Shown: positions 21,789 through 33,395 of the stretch, piece by piece | Layout: every line of letters begins with the position of its first letter | Position numbering within the stretch: the first letter of the stretch is position 1 | Source: Nereocystis luetkeana | Taxonomy: Eukaryota; Sar; Phaeophyceae; Laminariales; Laminariaceae | DNA: 64,000 nucleotides | Direction: 5' to 3' | NCBI GenBank assembly: GCA_031213475.1 | Contig: JARUPZ010000017.1 | Coordinates: 5,493,548 to 5,557,547 of the forward strand | Notes under the pieces: generated by a model | Databases searched by the model: none | Told to the model about the DNA's origin: nothing | Seen by the model: only the letters and a program-made list of their open reading frames with translations | Program-made: the position numbers and the translations under genes

Positions 21789-21950
21789 TAGTTGGCTGGC
21801 GAAGCCAGTCAACTAGTCGACTAAAGTTAGGCGAGCGAAGCGAGCCATAAAAGCCCCCCCCGGCCGAGGGGGCCCCGCTGGAGGCGCCCCCGGAGGGCCC
21901 GCCGGAGGCGCCTCCGGAGGATCCCGCTGAAGTCGCCGCCGGGGGTAAAA
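21789..21950. repeat. Hairpin and GC-rich palindromic cluster
   Basis: Bases 21789-21815 form a 12-bp stem (one G-T pair) with a GAA loop: TAGTTGGCTGGC, GAA, then its complement. The adjoining 21841-21950 is over 75% G+C and repeats the palindrome GGAGGCGCC(T/C)CC with CGGAGG spacers. This contrasts with the roughly balanced base composition around it. I do not recognise a gene; it looks like a mobile or selfish GC-rich repeat. Confidence 0.6.
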
Positions 21951-22545
21951 ATTACGCTATTTGCCTTCATTTTACACACAAGAAGCATGATAAATGGGCC
22001 AAGTTTATCTCTGGTTTTGATCACGAAACAGGTATGTTTATATTTCTAAAATTCGTCTCAGCGCAGCAGGCAGTAACACATCACCAGTACAAACTAAAAA
22101 TAGGACACAAAATAGCCTGGGATCGACACACAGCTCAGGGCGAGCATCGCTCAAACACCCGAGCCAGAGGTGCTCATCATCCAGTTGACACACTCATGAG
22201 AGAGACAAACTTGTATTATTACATTAATATTAATAGCACGTTGGGACAAAGTCCCGCCATCACAGTTGACCGCATGAACCACAAGACCAGAGTTCTACCT
22301 TTTACCTTTTGCTGTATACTGTACTCGTATCTTAATATGCAGAACCCGGCAAATCATCTCGCATCAAAGTGTGGATCCCTGTCCCCGTTTTCCGCCCCCT
22401 CCCCTCACGGTCATACGCTTACGGCCGTGCACGGCATGAGTACACCCCCCTCGGACCGAAACAAAAGCGCAACACGTGCAAAGTTCAACAGAAGAAACCA
22501 CACGAGTTTCGAGAAAACACTAAGACACAAGGCGGACAGTTCGAC

Positions 22546-23134
22546 CTACTCTTTCAGCCATTTATCGACGGCGTTCCAGTTGCATCGCAGGAAAACCAGC
22601 ATCTCCACATTTTCCGGGTCGAGCGAACCACGCCTCTTGTTCACAGTCAGCCCCGCAGCTGAGAACATGCGTTCAGACTGCGCCTGCGTGGCGGGGATGG
22701 ATAACACGCGACGTGCCAGCCTTGCGAGGTAGGGGAACTCCTTCGCCCTCTTGCGCCACATGTCCAGCGGGTTGTTGTACACCATGTTGGTCTCCCCTTT
22801 GGCGTTAGTCCCGTCTCTGAACATCAGCATTCCCCTTGCTTTCCTGAACAAGGCCACCTCGGTGCTTACGGCGTGAGTCACGCCGCGCCTGATGCTGTCT
22901 GCGTCCGTGTCGACGTCACCGCTGCCTTCCCCCTCGACATCCACTGCCTGAGACTGCGCGGCAGCCAAAAACCCGGTCAAGCGCGGTTTTTTGTTTGCCG
23001 CTGCCACTGATGCTGTCGACCCGCCCTCAGATGCCAGAGGAGATGGAGAAGTACTCGATGGAGGTGTTGGAGCCGCGCTTATACCAAACCTATTTGTGAA
23101 TGCACTTGAGTGCGAGACGGAGACTATCCGTTCA
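22546..23134 (-). pseudogene. hAT-family transposase, C-terminal fragment
   Basis: The frame ends with the hAT C-terminal dimerisation region: NNPLDMWRKRAKEFPYLARLA, then VLSIPATQAQSERMFSAAG, then NKRRGSLDPENVEMLVFLR, then NAVDKWLKE and a stop. The S-x-P-(A/S)-(T/S)-x-A-x-x-E-R-x-F-S-x-A-G box is diagnostic of the family. The open frame extends upstream without ATG to about 23134, with a Ser/Pro/Ala-rich stretch that precedes this domain in several hAT proteins. The BED zinc finger and the DDE catalytic core, which together need about 400 more residues upstream, are not found. The copy is therefore a truncated remnant or the last exon of a broken gene. The surviving part has no internal stop, so decay is recent or the fragment is co-opted. 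Confidence 0.8.
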
Positions 23135-24126
23135 GGGCATACTGATCAACTAAGAAGCCAAGTGGGCAACTCTTGCTGTGTGTGGAAATTTGTAGGGGAT
23201 GGATCTATTGGAAGGCCGAGAAGGAGCAAGTCATGGCTCCTTCAGGGTAGTTCATCAAGGTTGAACTCGAGAAATATTATGCTCGATCTCGTGGACTGTC
23301 ATCTCTATGTAGGCCCTTTACCTAAGGCAGCCATCACCGATGAGCGTGTCAGATATTTCGAGCTTCCCACGTACCTGTAGTCTCCAGATCTCGGTCATCC
23401 TCCTCGCCTCCTCCTCCGACTCAGGTACCGCGGTATTCTAGAGTTCCAACCACGCCCCTGAAACAGTCGACAATACAGGTCAGGGTATCATGGGCTACTA
23501 CTGTAGGTACTGTCCGTAAATGCACGAGCATAGCTCAGGATGTGAGAAGGTGGCCTCGCAAAAGGATTTAAGTAGTACTGCCTAACACGAGTGTCAGTAA
23601 GGATAGCGCTCAGACGTGCATCCTAGAGATCAAACGAAATGCAAACACAGGAGTCACGGCGGTTCTCGCCAGCAGACGGGATCTCTAAGAAACCCTCCGA
23701 ATACGGTAACAACATTGCCTCACTCATAAACAACTCGAAACAGTGTTTGATTCATGATATGGAGCCCGTCACGGGGTCGGCAAGAGAAGGTGAACAACTT
23801 CTGATTCAACATCCCCTCGTCGTCGTGCTTCGGACAACAATGCCCCAAGCCCGAAGTAAATGCGCAGACAATATGAGACAGGTAAAGCGGGATTGTTCTC
23901 GACGCACCTACTCCGAGTAATGGTTTGGGAGATATAATACAACACAAGCTACACATAAAAAACTCGCATGTCAGCCTCTTTCTTCCGAATGAATGAGTAA
24001 TGCATATTGTCGGAGATCTATTTGTAGTGTATCAAAGTGTAGAAAATGAAGAAAATAAATAATGACAAAGAGGGCAACCAAGAAGCATACATAGCAACCT
24101 ATCTACAAACCCGAAAAACAAATTGT
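23135..24126. other. No gene recognised
   Basis: Short frames only. The transposase N-terminal part expected here is not visible in any frame. Confidence 0.4.
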
Positions 24127-24243
24127 CCGAGAGCGCGTGTCGTGGGTGGGAGCCTATTCGGCCCGAGTGCACGACGATTGAAAAGGTTGAAATCTTCACG
24201 AGATAAAAGTGCAAGGTACGAACCGTTGTGATAATGGGGAAGG
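24127..24243 (+). mobile_element. Degenerate SINE body fragment
   Basis: Matches the body of the tRNA-SINEs further right: GAGAGCGC..., CGACGA-TTGAAAAGG(T/C)TGAAATCTTC, GATAAAA, then the (G/C)GTACGAACCGT-like box. The tRNA-like head and A-rich tail are missing. Confidence 0.6.
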
Positions 24244-24373
24244 AGACCCTCTTCATTTACTCCACTCGATTTTTTCGCCCTTTTTTGTCTCGTGTTTTCT
24301 TTTGGAGGGAATCGTCGTCCTTCCCAGAAGAAAAATGTTTTTTACTGGTTTCCCAGGTCTTGCTATTGATAGG

Positions 24374-24660
24374 GCTCAGACGGTGGCTTGGTAGTAGGTG
24401 GTCCGCGTGCATATCAAGATCAATTTCGTGGGTTCAAGTCTCACCGAGTGCGTGTATGTGCTCGTGGGGACTTCTTCTTGCATAAACAAATTGATCAGCG
24501 GAAAGCGCGAGGGCGTGAGTTATCTACATGCGATGAAAATCGACTAGCAGTGGGAATGCTGAACCCTATGCGCGACACAAAATAAAGGCACGTACCGGGG
24601 GAGGAAGGGGAGACACCTGTCTGTGACCACGGCTGGTCCAGAAGCTCGTTGAGGGTAAAA
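24374..24660 (+). mobile_element. SINE-like element with a different tRNA-like head
   Basis: The head has a pol III A box (TGGCTTGGTAGTAGG) and a B box GGTTCAAGTCT at 24431-24441. The 3' part, from ATAAAGGCACGTACCG near 24580 to TGTGACCACGG, matches the body of the major SINE family. The middle (24460-24575) is not shared. This points to two SINE subfamilies with different heads and a common body. Confidence 0.55.
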
Positions 24661-24854
24661 CCTCCTACGAGCTAGGCTGGAATTTGAGAGTGATAATTAA
24701 CAAAACACAAACGAACACTTTTGTGTGACCACGGACTCCTTGCTTCAAGAGTTAGCGTGAGAAAATCCAACAAACCCGACTACTACGATCGTGATGCAGG
24801 ATCGGAGATACGACTACACTACACAACAGTATTATTTACGAGGATGAAGATGAA

Positions 24855-25012
24855 TGAGGGACCATGTAGTGAATAGGACCTATGGTATACACAAAAACCT
24901 ATACCTGGTAATATATATATATATATATATATATATATTTCCTGTTGTTACTCACAATATTTGGTTTGATTTACTATTAATATTAATATGATACCCCGTG
25001 ATAGATTGTAAT
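24855..25012. mobile_element. Degenerate TA-MITE with (TA)n expansion
   Basis: Diverged copy of the TTACGGGGG MITE: GAGGGACCAT at the left and ATACCCCGTGATAG at the right. An (AT)n tract of about 30 bp lies inside. TACCTGGTA at 24902-24910 stands where other copies have only TA. Confidence 0.65.
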
Positions 25013-25610
25013 TTTTGAAAAAGTGAGAAAGATTGAGAACGATTGACAACACGGATTACGTTACACTAAATGTCCCACATCAACGTTAGGTTCATTCTTA
25101 TCGCAGATTTCAGCACCAAAGTTACGATCAGTGCACACATCACCAACGATATATATATATTCCTACTGGTACTTGTGCACGTTACCTATATATATTATTA
25201 TAGATTGTGCTAACGTCGGGTGAGTATGTTTAACAAGAAGACCGCAAGCTATGATAGCAATTTGTGGCAATTTTTTCTCCCTGATGTTTATTTCGTCACA
25301 CATAACTGTTCAACGGCACTGGGTAAGGTGAAAGTTCTTATTATACCAACAAACTGTTCGAATACTCTAATATATATATATATATATATGTATCGTTATC
25401 GTGTGTAGCACAATGTGTACGTCTCACGACCGTTACAAATTTACGTGTTGTTCTCGTCGACATCATCGGGACTAAAAATGTCTGACATTTACATAACTAT
25501 AGCACGTGGCAAAAAGATGGTGACGGGTTGCCCTCGCCACTCCCCGACGGGTGGAATAGTTGCCAGAGGACCTGGTGCCTTCTTGTTCGGTTTTCGCATA
25601 ATGTCACTCG
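25013..25610. other. No gene recognised
   Basis: A/T-rich sequence with (TA)n microsatellites near 25150 and 25368-25390. Confidence 0.5.
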
Positions 25611-25838
25611 TATCAGAGAGTTTCTTCCCCATAATATATTTTCGCGCAAATTTTCAATCTTCCATATTTTTCTGATTTTTTTTTCCAAATATATACGTGA
25701 AATCAAACAAAATTTGATTTCCTTCTTTCAGATTCTGGAGAATTTCACGAATAATAGTGACAGACCACCTCCGAATATTGGTACATATCTCTAATTATTT
25801 CCAAACTTTAGAGATTATGGGGAAACCGCTCTCCGATA
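25611..25838. mobile_element. Inverted-repeat element, TATCGGAGAG family, copy 1
   Basis: The left end TATCAGAGAGTTTCTTCCCC and the right end GGGGAAACCGCTCTCCGATA are imperfect inverted repeats. The inner sequence (GCAATTTTCAATCTTCCATA-like, then GGAGAATTTCACGAAT) is shared with 60543-60848. It has no ORF and is MITE-like. Confidence 0.65.
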
Positions 25839-25984
25839 AGGATGAGCCTAATAAAAATGGGCCAACAAACACTGGTCTCAATAAGGAGCGAACTTACTCT
25901 TCACATTATTATTAATAGGCTATTTTTCGAACCCGTCGAAACGCAGCACAACCATAGTCCCTGCCGATTTTACAACCATAGATA

Positions 25985-26195
25985 TTACGAGGGATCATAG
26001 TTATTAGGACCCATCGTATACAAAAAAACGATATATTTAACCAACTTTACTATTACGGGGGACCATAGTTAATAGGACCTATGGTATATATAAAAACCTA
26101 TATAGTTGACCATTTTTACTAACAATATTTGGTCCTATTAACTATGGTCCCCCGTAATAGCAATATTTGGTCCTATTAACTATGGTCCCGGTTAA
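25985..26195. mobile_element. Older TA-MITE split by a nested younger copy
   Basis: The left half (TTACGAGGGATCATAG...) and right half (CAATATTTGGTCC...GGTTAA) belong to one diverged copy. A second copy sits between them. Joining the halves restores the normal internal order at an ACTAGCAAT site. Confidence 0.75.
26053..26157. mobile_element. TA-flanked MITE, copy c (nested)
   Basis: 105-bp intact copy with nearly perfect terminal repeats, flanked by C-TA and TA-G. It is inserted into the older copy at 25985-26195. Confidence 0.85.
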
Positions 26196-26305
26196 TAGAT
26201 ACCCGTTCACAACACATAACAGGAGTTCCCCTTTAGGATGTCGAAACCCTCACAGCCGATGAGAGTTATTGCTTGGTATACCGAGAAGGAAAAGCTGAAC
26301 TTTCC

Positions 26306-26966
26306 ACGCACAATACTTACCACCGCCGATGATTAATCGCCTCACACGAGATGACGTCAACCCCTTCGAGGCCGTGCGTTCCACTGCTTTGAGACTGCTC
26401 ACTACCAGGCTTGAGGGTCGTCGATGCTGTGTGGTCGGAGGTCTCGCTCGAGACGTGAGAGCCTGACCCATTTCCGCACGGTGTTACACCGTTGGACTCC
26501 TTCGTGGCATGGCCATGGTACCACCCATGGCCTGCCATTCGATCCTCACATCATTCCGTGGCGTGGTATAGGATTCCATAGCCCCGTGGGGGGTGCCGTG
26601 GCATGCCGTGGGGGGTGCCGCGGCATAGCATGGGTGGCACCATCGTAACCCCCGTGATAATCGCGACGGCACTTACTCGCAACCTCACGGCATGTCAAGG
26701 CAACCCCCGCGCCACCCCAACGTCCACAGCACCTAGGGTAGGGGTAGGGTTAGGGTTCCATGGTGTGCCGTGGAGGTCCGTGGAACGCTCCGTGGAACGC
26801 TCCGTGGTATGCCGTGGGCAATGCAGTGCAACAGTTGACCGCTGGTGGTGCCACGACATGCCACGGCCTATCGTGAAAAAATACAGTAGTATACATGCCT
26901 CGTTTGACGTCCTCTCGTGCCTTGTGAGGCGAGGAATCATCGGCGGTGGTAGGAGTTGTGTGTTGC
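26306..26966. mobile_element. TIR element with CATGG/CCGTGG-rich core
   Basis: Imperfect inverted repeats of about 65-70 bp bound the element: GCACAATACTTACCACCGCC...CGAGATGACGTCAA at the left and its inverse at 26903-26966. The core (about 26500-26870) is packed with CCATGG, CATGG and CCGTGG words and short tandem units (22 bp at 26586-26629, 12 bp at 26778-26802). No transposase frame is seen. A related single end is at 33315-33395. Confidence 0.6.
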
Positions 26967-27189
26967 AAGCACGGGTTTTATGTTTGGACAATGATCGGAA
27001 ATGGCTCGTATCTACGGACTGCACTACCCTGGGGTTTAAATACGATGAAGGCAAATGCTGTTTGATTTCCAGTTTCACCTTCCTGTAAGATTCAGCCGAA
27101 GAGCCAACAGAAATAACAGGCAAAACGAAGCGCTCGGCACTGATGATACAACTTCCAGGTAACTGCAGATATTTCTCGTACGCGTGGCG

Positions 27190-28190
27190 CGGACAGGTTG
27201 TCCGTACCAGTCGGTCTGGTACCTGGCTACCCTGCCTGCCGGCCCCGTCTTGCGTTTGTCAACTGCGTCCCACCCCCGGAGAGGATGCGTCATACACTGC
27301 GCAACCAAGCAAAGCAGGCCCGTCATCCACCACGTCGCACGACTCCTTTCATAAGGGCAAGAAACGAGAAATTAGAAACTAGAAAAATGTTAGCCAAGGA
27401 GGATCAAGCTCACAAACATAAGGAAGTCAAAGAAAGACCACGCCCAGGCACGCTGCTTCACGTGGCGGCCCGAGTACCATATACATGCTTTGCCTACCAG
27501 TCGGCCTGCTGCCATGCTACCCTGCCTGCCGCTTTCTTCCTTCTTTCGTCCTACGCGGTGTCCCTCTTACCCCTTATGTTCCCCCTTTTCACGCGTTCCC
27601 TTCGCCGGGTTTCAATCCACTCCTCATGCTGTCCCCGTCCCCCCCTGCCCCGATTCCCTTTGATCACCCCCCACGGCGAATACGCGGCGCTCTCAGTTCA
27701 ACTTTACTCAGGCTCGTACCACCTTAAGTTTAACCGTTCGGCTGCCTCAAGGATCCCTCGATACCACATCCCGGCTTGTTTTTACTGCAGTGGACCACAA
27801 CGCGAACTCCACTCCAAACGTCAAAGGGGGAGAGATCCGGTGACCTTTCGTTGGCGGGGAACTCCTTATGGCCTTCATATATATATGTATGGATCTATGT
27901 CATATCTCTAACCGTAGGCCAGGTCTCAGGTTCTCCCCCCCAGCCACCGTCGCGAGCATTACCGCACTAGGAAGTCTATTCTTGGGTTTCCGTGCCACAA
28001 CCCCCGCCCTGGAAACCACCCACTTTCGTTGGTCCCATGTTTCGGAGATAGATGTTGATGAAACCCGTAAAAGTTGTAACCAGAACGCTTTTAGGATTAC
28101 TCTAGTAGCCCGTTTTGTGAATATTGCGTTTACGATGATGGCGGAAAATAGCGTATAAGCTCTATGATGGTGTCGGGTTGATAGTATCAA
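27190..28190 (-). mobile_element. 5'-truncated LINE copy
   Basis: On the minus strand this matches the last roughly 180 codons and the 3' UTR of the full-length LINE at 38906-42646. The conserved peptide RLPSAVMLATVAGGENLRP corresponds to RLPNRVMLGTIAGGENPRP in the LINE. Frame breaks occur toward the 3' end. 5' truncation is usual for target-primed reverse transcription. Confidence 0.8.
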
Positions 28191-29163
28191 ATTTTTCTAT
28201 GTCGGCAGCAGGTAGGTCTATTGCGTGTAGCGTGGCGATAGTTTGGAGCCTGAGGCTCGTTTGTTGCTAGGGGAACATGGCGTGATTTTGGCCGACATGC
28301 TAGACTAATTGCATCGTATCATAAGTCGGGGAAATACAGTAAATTTTCGAAACAGAATATATTATACCCATAGTAGAGTAGACAATCCGAAAGTAAGTTG
28401 GCACGGAAGGGAGGTACACTTGGTGCATGGGTTTCCTTTTGTTTCCGAGGTTTTCTTCTCTCGGGAAAGTTATGAGTGATCCATGTTCAATATCATGCTG
28501 CACATGGTCGGATGGCACAAATAATAGTAATAATATTAATATTGTGTCAAGTCAACGAGTTACGAGTAGTGGCTCGCGCCTGTTATGCAAATTAAGTACA
28601 ATACAAGCCAGCAGACAAAGAACATCCCCAATCCAACATGAAGAATATATTACAGCTGGATCATCTCTTCTTACGGTGAGAGTATGTAGGTTGGGTTGCA
28701 ACACGATATAAAATTATTGGTGAACAACGTACTGGCCTTGTATGCCATATACCTGGTATATGCAAGTGGATAACGTACTGAAGTATTAAATGGATAACGT
28801 ACTGCCGGCTCTGTAACATTTGATAATTTGTTTTTCGGAATACTCTCCTACACGTTCATTCTTTTGGGCTTTCCGAGATACAACTACGTTATTCACGGGA
28901 GATTTCGCACTATTATCCCCTCCCGGGGATTCTGACGTAGGCAGCATTCCGTGCGAGAGGGTCTTTACATATCGAGCAAATTCAAAACATTAGGTTACTT
29001 CGGGAATCCGCTTCATGTATGTTTCTGGTGTGACACCACAGTCGGAGTTGTAGTAACACATACATGCTGTGTAACCGAAATTATTCCTGAAATGTAGCTT
29101 AGAATCACTATGTTGTAGAAATAATGACAGGTCCGATCGGCACGTACTATCGCAGCTCTCCGT
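28191..29163. other. No gene recognised
   Basis: A/T-rich, with one TACCTGGTA at 28750-28758 and a GTGGATAACGTACTG word repeated near 28765 and 28791. Confidence 0.5.
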
Positions 29164-29490
29164 TCGGTTGTCCTTTATTGTAACTTGGTAACGGGACGTT
29201 ACAGTCAAACATGAACGCAAGTAACATCCTAACTAGATTAACAATATCGTTTACATCTACCAGGTATTGTTTATTTTACAGCGGTTGTCCTTAATGGTAG
29301 CGTGGTAACGGGACGTCACAGTCAAACATGAATGCAAGTAACATCCTAACTATTACGGGGGACCATAGTTAATAGGACCAAATATTGTTGGTAGAAATGG
29401 TTAAATATATAGGTTTTTATATATACCACAGGTACTATTAACTATGGTCCCCCGTAATAGATTAACACTATCGTTACATCTCTCGGATAT
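29164..29490 (+). repeat. Tandem duplication, second copy interrupted by a MITE
   Basis: 29164-29260 is repeated at 29284-29352 plus 29458-29490, through GGTAACGGGACGT(T/C)ACAGTC and GTAACATCCTAACTA. The first copy keeps the empty site CTAG (29233-29236). The second carries MITE copy d at the same place. Confidence 0.8.
29353..29457. mobile_element. TA-flanked MITE, copy d
   Basis: 105 bp, intact terminal repeats, flanked by C-TA and TA-G. The empty site 120 bp upstream proves the TA duplication and the precise element ends. Confidence 0.9.
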
Positions 29491-31966
29491 TCTACAACTA
29501 ACATAGTGTTCCAGTTACTACTGTAACTGTTATAAGTAGGGAAAACACAAACATCGCCATGGATGTTACGCTAGGGGGTTATACGTAACATCGGCGTGAA
29601 CCTAATGCAATGTGAGCATCTTCTGCCGGGAGCCTGCTTTATGGCAACGTTTTGTCAGCAAGTTGTTGGCGATTATGTTGGTTCTCATCAGTTCACAGTT
29701 TAGCTGATAACCTACGAGTCTGATTTACGTCTTCTTTTTCACATGCCGATAACGGCGTAACACCACGTAACTATTATGTTACCGTAACAGAGCTCTGCCA
29801 AATCGACGAGAACCAAAAATCTAATGCATTATAATGTCCGGTGATACAGTGGAGTAGCCGACGTAGCCCCCGATATGAGACACTTCAGAGTTAAGAGCCT
29901 TATTATTTCTTGTTCACCACGGAAAAGACACAGACAGATAAAATCAATTTTGCTTGTTTTCGCACATTTGCTCCCAACTCTATTATTAGGACTGTCGGAC
30001 CGTTGGGGGAGTAAACACTCAACTGAGAAGGTATTGCCTCCGGAACAAGGACTGCACTGCCAAAAGGGATGCGACGCCCCCGGAACAGTGAGGAAAGCCC
30101 GTTTATGAACATACCAGGTAGAAAGTATGATGAAATCGTCCTCTCATAATAATGCCAGGAGCCGCGGATGATGAGCGATGAGCGCTCGAGCAGAAAAATG
30201 CATGAAACCTCTCTTTCAAGACTGCAGTGCTGTTCCGGGGACAACCCAATCAAAGTTGAAGTGATTTATTTGTCTTCTCAACGGGCTGCAGTAGTAAGAA
30301 GGGTAGAACGACACACTGTACAGGTAAGGGCTCTGCTATGGGTACCAGAAATAATAACTTGTGTTTTACCACAGCTAGCTGCTGTATACCACCTACCTGG
30401 TAGTTCATCCGGTTAAAATTTTGCCATCTAATCTGGTCACCCCCACCTTTTCTCGCGCAATTTTTGCCAAACAAAGTTGGCAAGAACCGTGGGGTTGAGC
30501 GGAACTCAAACCCGGTCATGTTTTTTCTTTCATGGCTACTTTATTTTGTGGAAAAAATGACCCAGATTTATTTAGGGGAACGAAGGATATAATATAACAA
30601 CAACAGATATTTTGTTTGCTTGCGTTTCCTTCCTTGTATGTATGTGGTAAAATAGAATATCTACCTGGTATGTATCGTAATTGGTGTCATCCTCTGCAGC
30701 ATGATGACCAGGTTGACGCACACTTACTTCCAGGGGGAAACGGTGGCTATTGTTGCTCCGAATCTATTTGTACCACGGGTGGAACACGTTTCGAGAACCG
30801 CCCACGAGCTACTCTGCCGCTCTTAGCCTTGGCACCCCGAGGACGGCCAGCCCTCTTCATCGGCTGGTTTTTGTGCGTGGGTGTGTTCTCGTGTGAGTTG
30901 GAGTGTGTGCTTTTATGTGTGTACGGCAGTTACTGTAGTAGTGTGGTTCTCCGTGTATGCTGCTCTGAAACTTTGAGCAGCCGAAACCACGCATATATAT
31001 ATGTATCCATATATTTGGTACAAAACATATAAAAAATGTATCATGGGTACAGCATCAGTTCGCCCGAATCCGTTGAGTTTTCGAGGTTTCACGGTGAGTT
31101 CTTCGCACATAAAACGAAACACATTTCCTCCCCCAGATACGGTTTTCGGTCTTTTTGTCTGCCAAAACTCTGCAAAAAACAAGACCTTTTACTATTTACA
31201 GACATAAACCTGGTCGACGAAATATGTTCAACACCGACCGGTCATAAAAAAAAATAGGACCCCACATTTGTTAATGTAAAACGAAACAAGTTCACCGAAC
31301 AAATCCACTGATTTGCGAACATCTCGCCAGCAACAAAAAAACAAAAATAATATTCGATACAAAAGACCCGCCTCAATGAGAGCTTTACTTAATTCCACGA
31401 CACCAACAACAGGTCATTCTGTTGTCCAGGACAAATCATTTAATAAATATATACCTGGTATTGTGATGAAATGGTGGCAAAATTAAACCAGATGGACCAT
31501 ACCAGGTACCTGGTGTGGTTTAATATTCGCGTTGCCTCTCAGCCTTGCTATTTTTCTCGTTACTGCAACATGGTCCTATCTTGGAGAGGATGGAGGAAGT
31601 CGAAGTATCTCCTGCTGTAGAAAGGGTGCGGTATCTATCTCTGGGGGTGTTGTGCTGCCGTGTGGGTGGACGGGGCGTCAGTTTTTGACTTACGTCAACT
31701 CGATGTCATATAACCTTCACCGAAACAAGGCGTTCGTATCACGTTGCAGATGGCTAGAATATGCTTGACCTAACCTTCAAACAAATCTTGTCATTAACAA
31801 CCAGGTTTCGTCCGACTTTTCCTTCTTTTGGGCTCTTCGACCAGCTATGTCTCCTCGTCAAAAGGGAGGGTTGATTGTACCCCGAAAAAATAGGAACAAA
31901 CCTCTGTCAGACGGGGATATGCGCGGTGCGGAAAAAAACACATTTTTTTATGGCCTGTTCTACAAG
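29491..31966. other. No gene recognised
   Basis: Contains five TACCWGGTA motifs in 1.4 kb (30112, 30394, 30662, 31452, 31500), the densest cluster in the window. Short frames at 30616-31257 lack domains. Confidence 0.4.
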
Positions 31967-32369
31967 GAACAGACAAATCACAAATCTGAAAAATGGGAAC
32001 GAAGCCTAAAATGAGAACCAAGCCGTATCTCCAGAACCATGTGGTCTATCAGAGAACCAAAATGATCCTGCGAAACCCCTTGGCCAGCCCTGTGAGAGGA
32101 GCTCGTCAGAACGGTCATGCTCCATCTCGTGCCTTCGGGTGGGCGCAAAAAGCGATATACGCTGGCTCTATTGTGATTTCTCTAGATGCTGGCTACCGCG
32201 GCGATGCCGAGGACTTCCAGCCTGAGCGACAGCTCATTCGAAGGCTGCTGTACAGCCCCACAGGACTGTCAACTTTTTTTCTTGGAGTTGTACACAATTG
32301 GTTTGCTTTCTAAAAAAAACCGTCCGTTCCCATTTTTTGTTTCGTTCTCATTTTTCCGTTTTGTCTGTT
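31967..32369. mobile_element. Possible 400-bp terminal-inverted-repeat element
   Basis: The left end reads ACAGACAAATC...GAAAAATGGGAACGAA. The right end is its imperfect inverse (TTCGTTCTCATTTTTCC...TTTGTCTGTT). The interior holds a short open frame without a recognised domain. Confidence 0.45.
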
Positions 32370-33164
32370 ACTTTAAGGGTCTCATGTCGGGTATACTGCA
32401 GCAAGTTGTAGTCGTTGACATGCGTAAGCATTTCTACTAGGTGACCGCGCTGTACCACCAGTGCGCTACTACTGTAAAATAATAGGACAGGACCCTTTTC
32501 TGGATATATGACGAGGCCAACCCCGCTACGGACATCATATGGTATGCCGTACCAGTATATCGTAGATAAGTATTATCCGGGTATCACGTCTTGCGTGGGG
32601 GAGAAAAACTGCAACTAAGAACACCCCGAACATCAGGCACCATGAGAAACAAACCGCGAGTGCGCATATATATATATATGCATGAACCTGGTATGTGTAC
32701 TATATTGAGTGTACATGCTAATAATGATGGGGAGCTTCGGGAGCTACGTGTACCAGATACAGGTATTGTTTTTTTGCAGGTAACACTTTTCCTGGATATA
32801 TATATATATATATATATATATGCGATACCTATATTATTATTTCCTGTGCCATCAGTCAATGTTCAGAACGATCTTCAACATTGACCACTCATAACTTCCT
32901 CGTAAGAAGAAAACCTCGGAAACTAAAGGAAACCCAAGAACCAAGTCTATCTCCCTTCTGTACCAACTTTCGGCTTGTCTACTCGATTTGCTGTCCTTGC
33001 TCCTTCCTTGTCATTACCTTCTATTCTTAAATCCAAAGCTTTTTTTCTCGTAGTTTCAGGTTATCAAGTAGCAACGTCGGTCCTTCTTATTTATCAGGGC
33101 TCGTTACGGCTATCTATGCGTCTGATATGCGATTTTAGAAAATTCACAAGAATAATATAACGAT
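32370..33164. other. No gene recognised
   Basis: A (TA)n microsatellite lies at 32797-32820. Otherwise featureless. Confidence 0.5.
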
Positions 33165-33305
33165 CCGGTTCCGTGCGGTTTTAAGATGTCGAAACGTTTA
33201 CGGTGCGGGTCGGTGCGGTTTGGAGATATTCTAAATACCTGGTACCACGTTGTGTTTCGGTGCTGTGATATTTCCTACGGTCGGTGCGGTTGCGAGCACT
33301 CTCAG
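33165..33305 (+). repeat. GGTGCGGT repeat block, copy 1
   Basis: Several (G)GTGCGGTT words spaced by roughly 30-60 bp, with TTTCCTACGG boxes. The same vocabulary occurs at 35176-35905, 48440-48745 and 52980-53195. Confidence 0.6.
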
Positions 33306-33314
33306 AGCAGAGTA

Positions 33315-33395
33315 GCATACCGCCTCGAGGGTTTGGCGTCATCTCGTGCCTGTCAGGCGAGGAACCATCGGCGGTCGTAAGTTCTGTGTTCTGAA
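33315..33395 (+). mobile_element. Single end of the CATGG-core TIR element
   Basis: Matches 26895-26966: TTTGGCGTCATCTCGTGCC, GAGGCGAGGAA-like box, CATCGGCGGT(G/C)GTA. The other end and core are absent. Confidence 0.6.

Noticed and set aside
22034-22732. Plus-strand 232-codon frame
   Set aside because: Overlaps the hAT transposase on the other strand at its end, low-complexity and without a domain.
26735-26760. Telomere-like GGGTTAGGG sequence
   Set aside because: Only one or two units inside the CATGG-rich element; no array.
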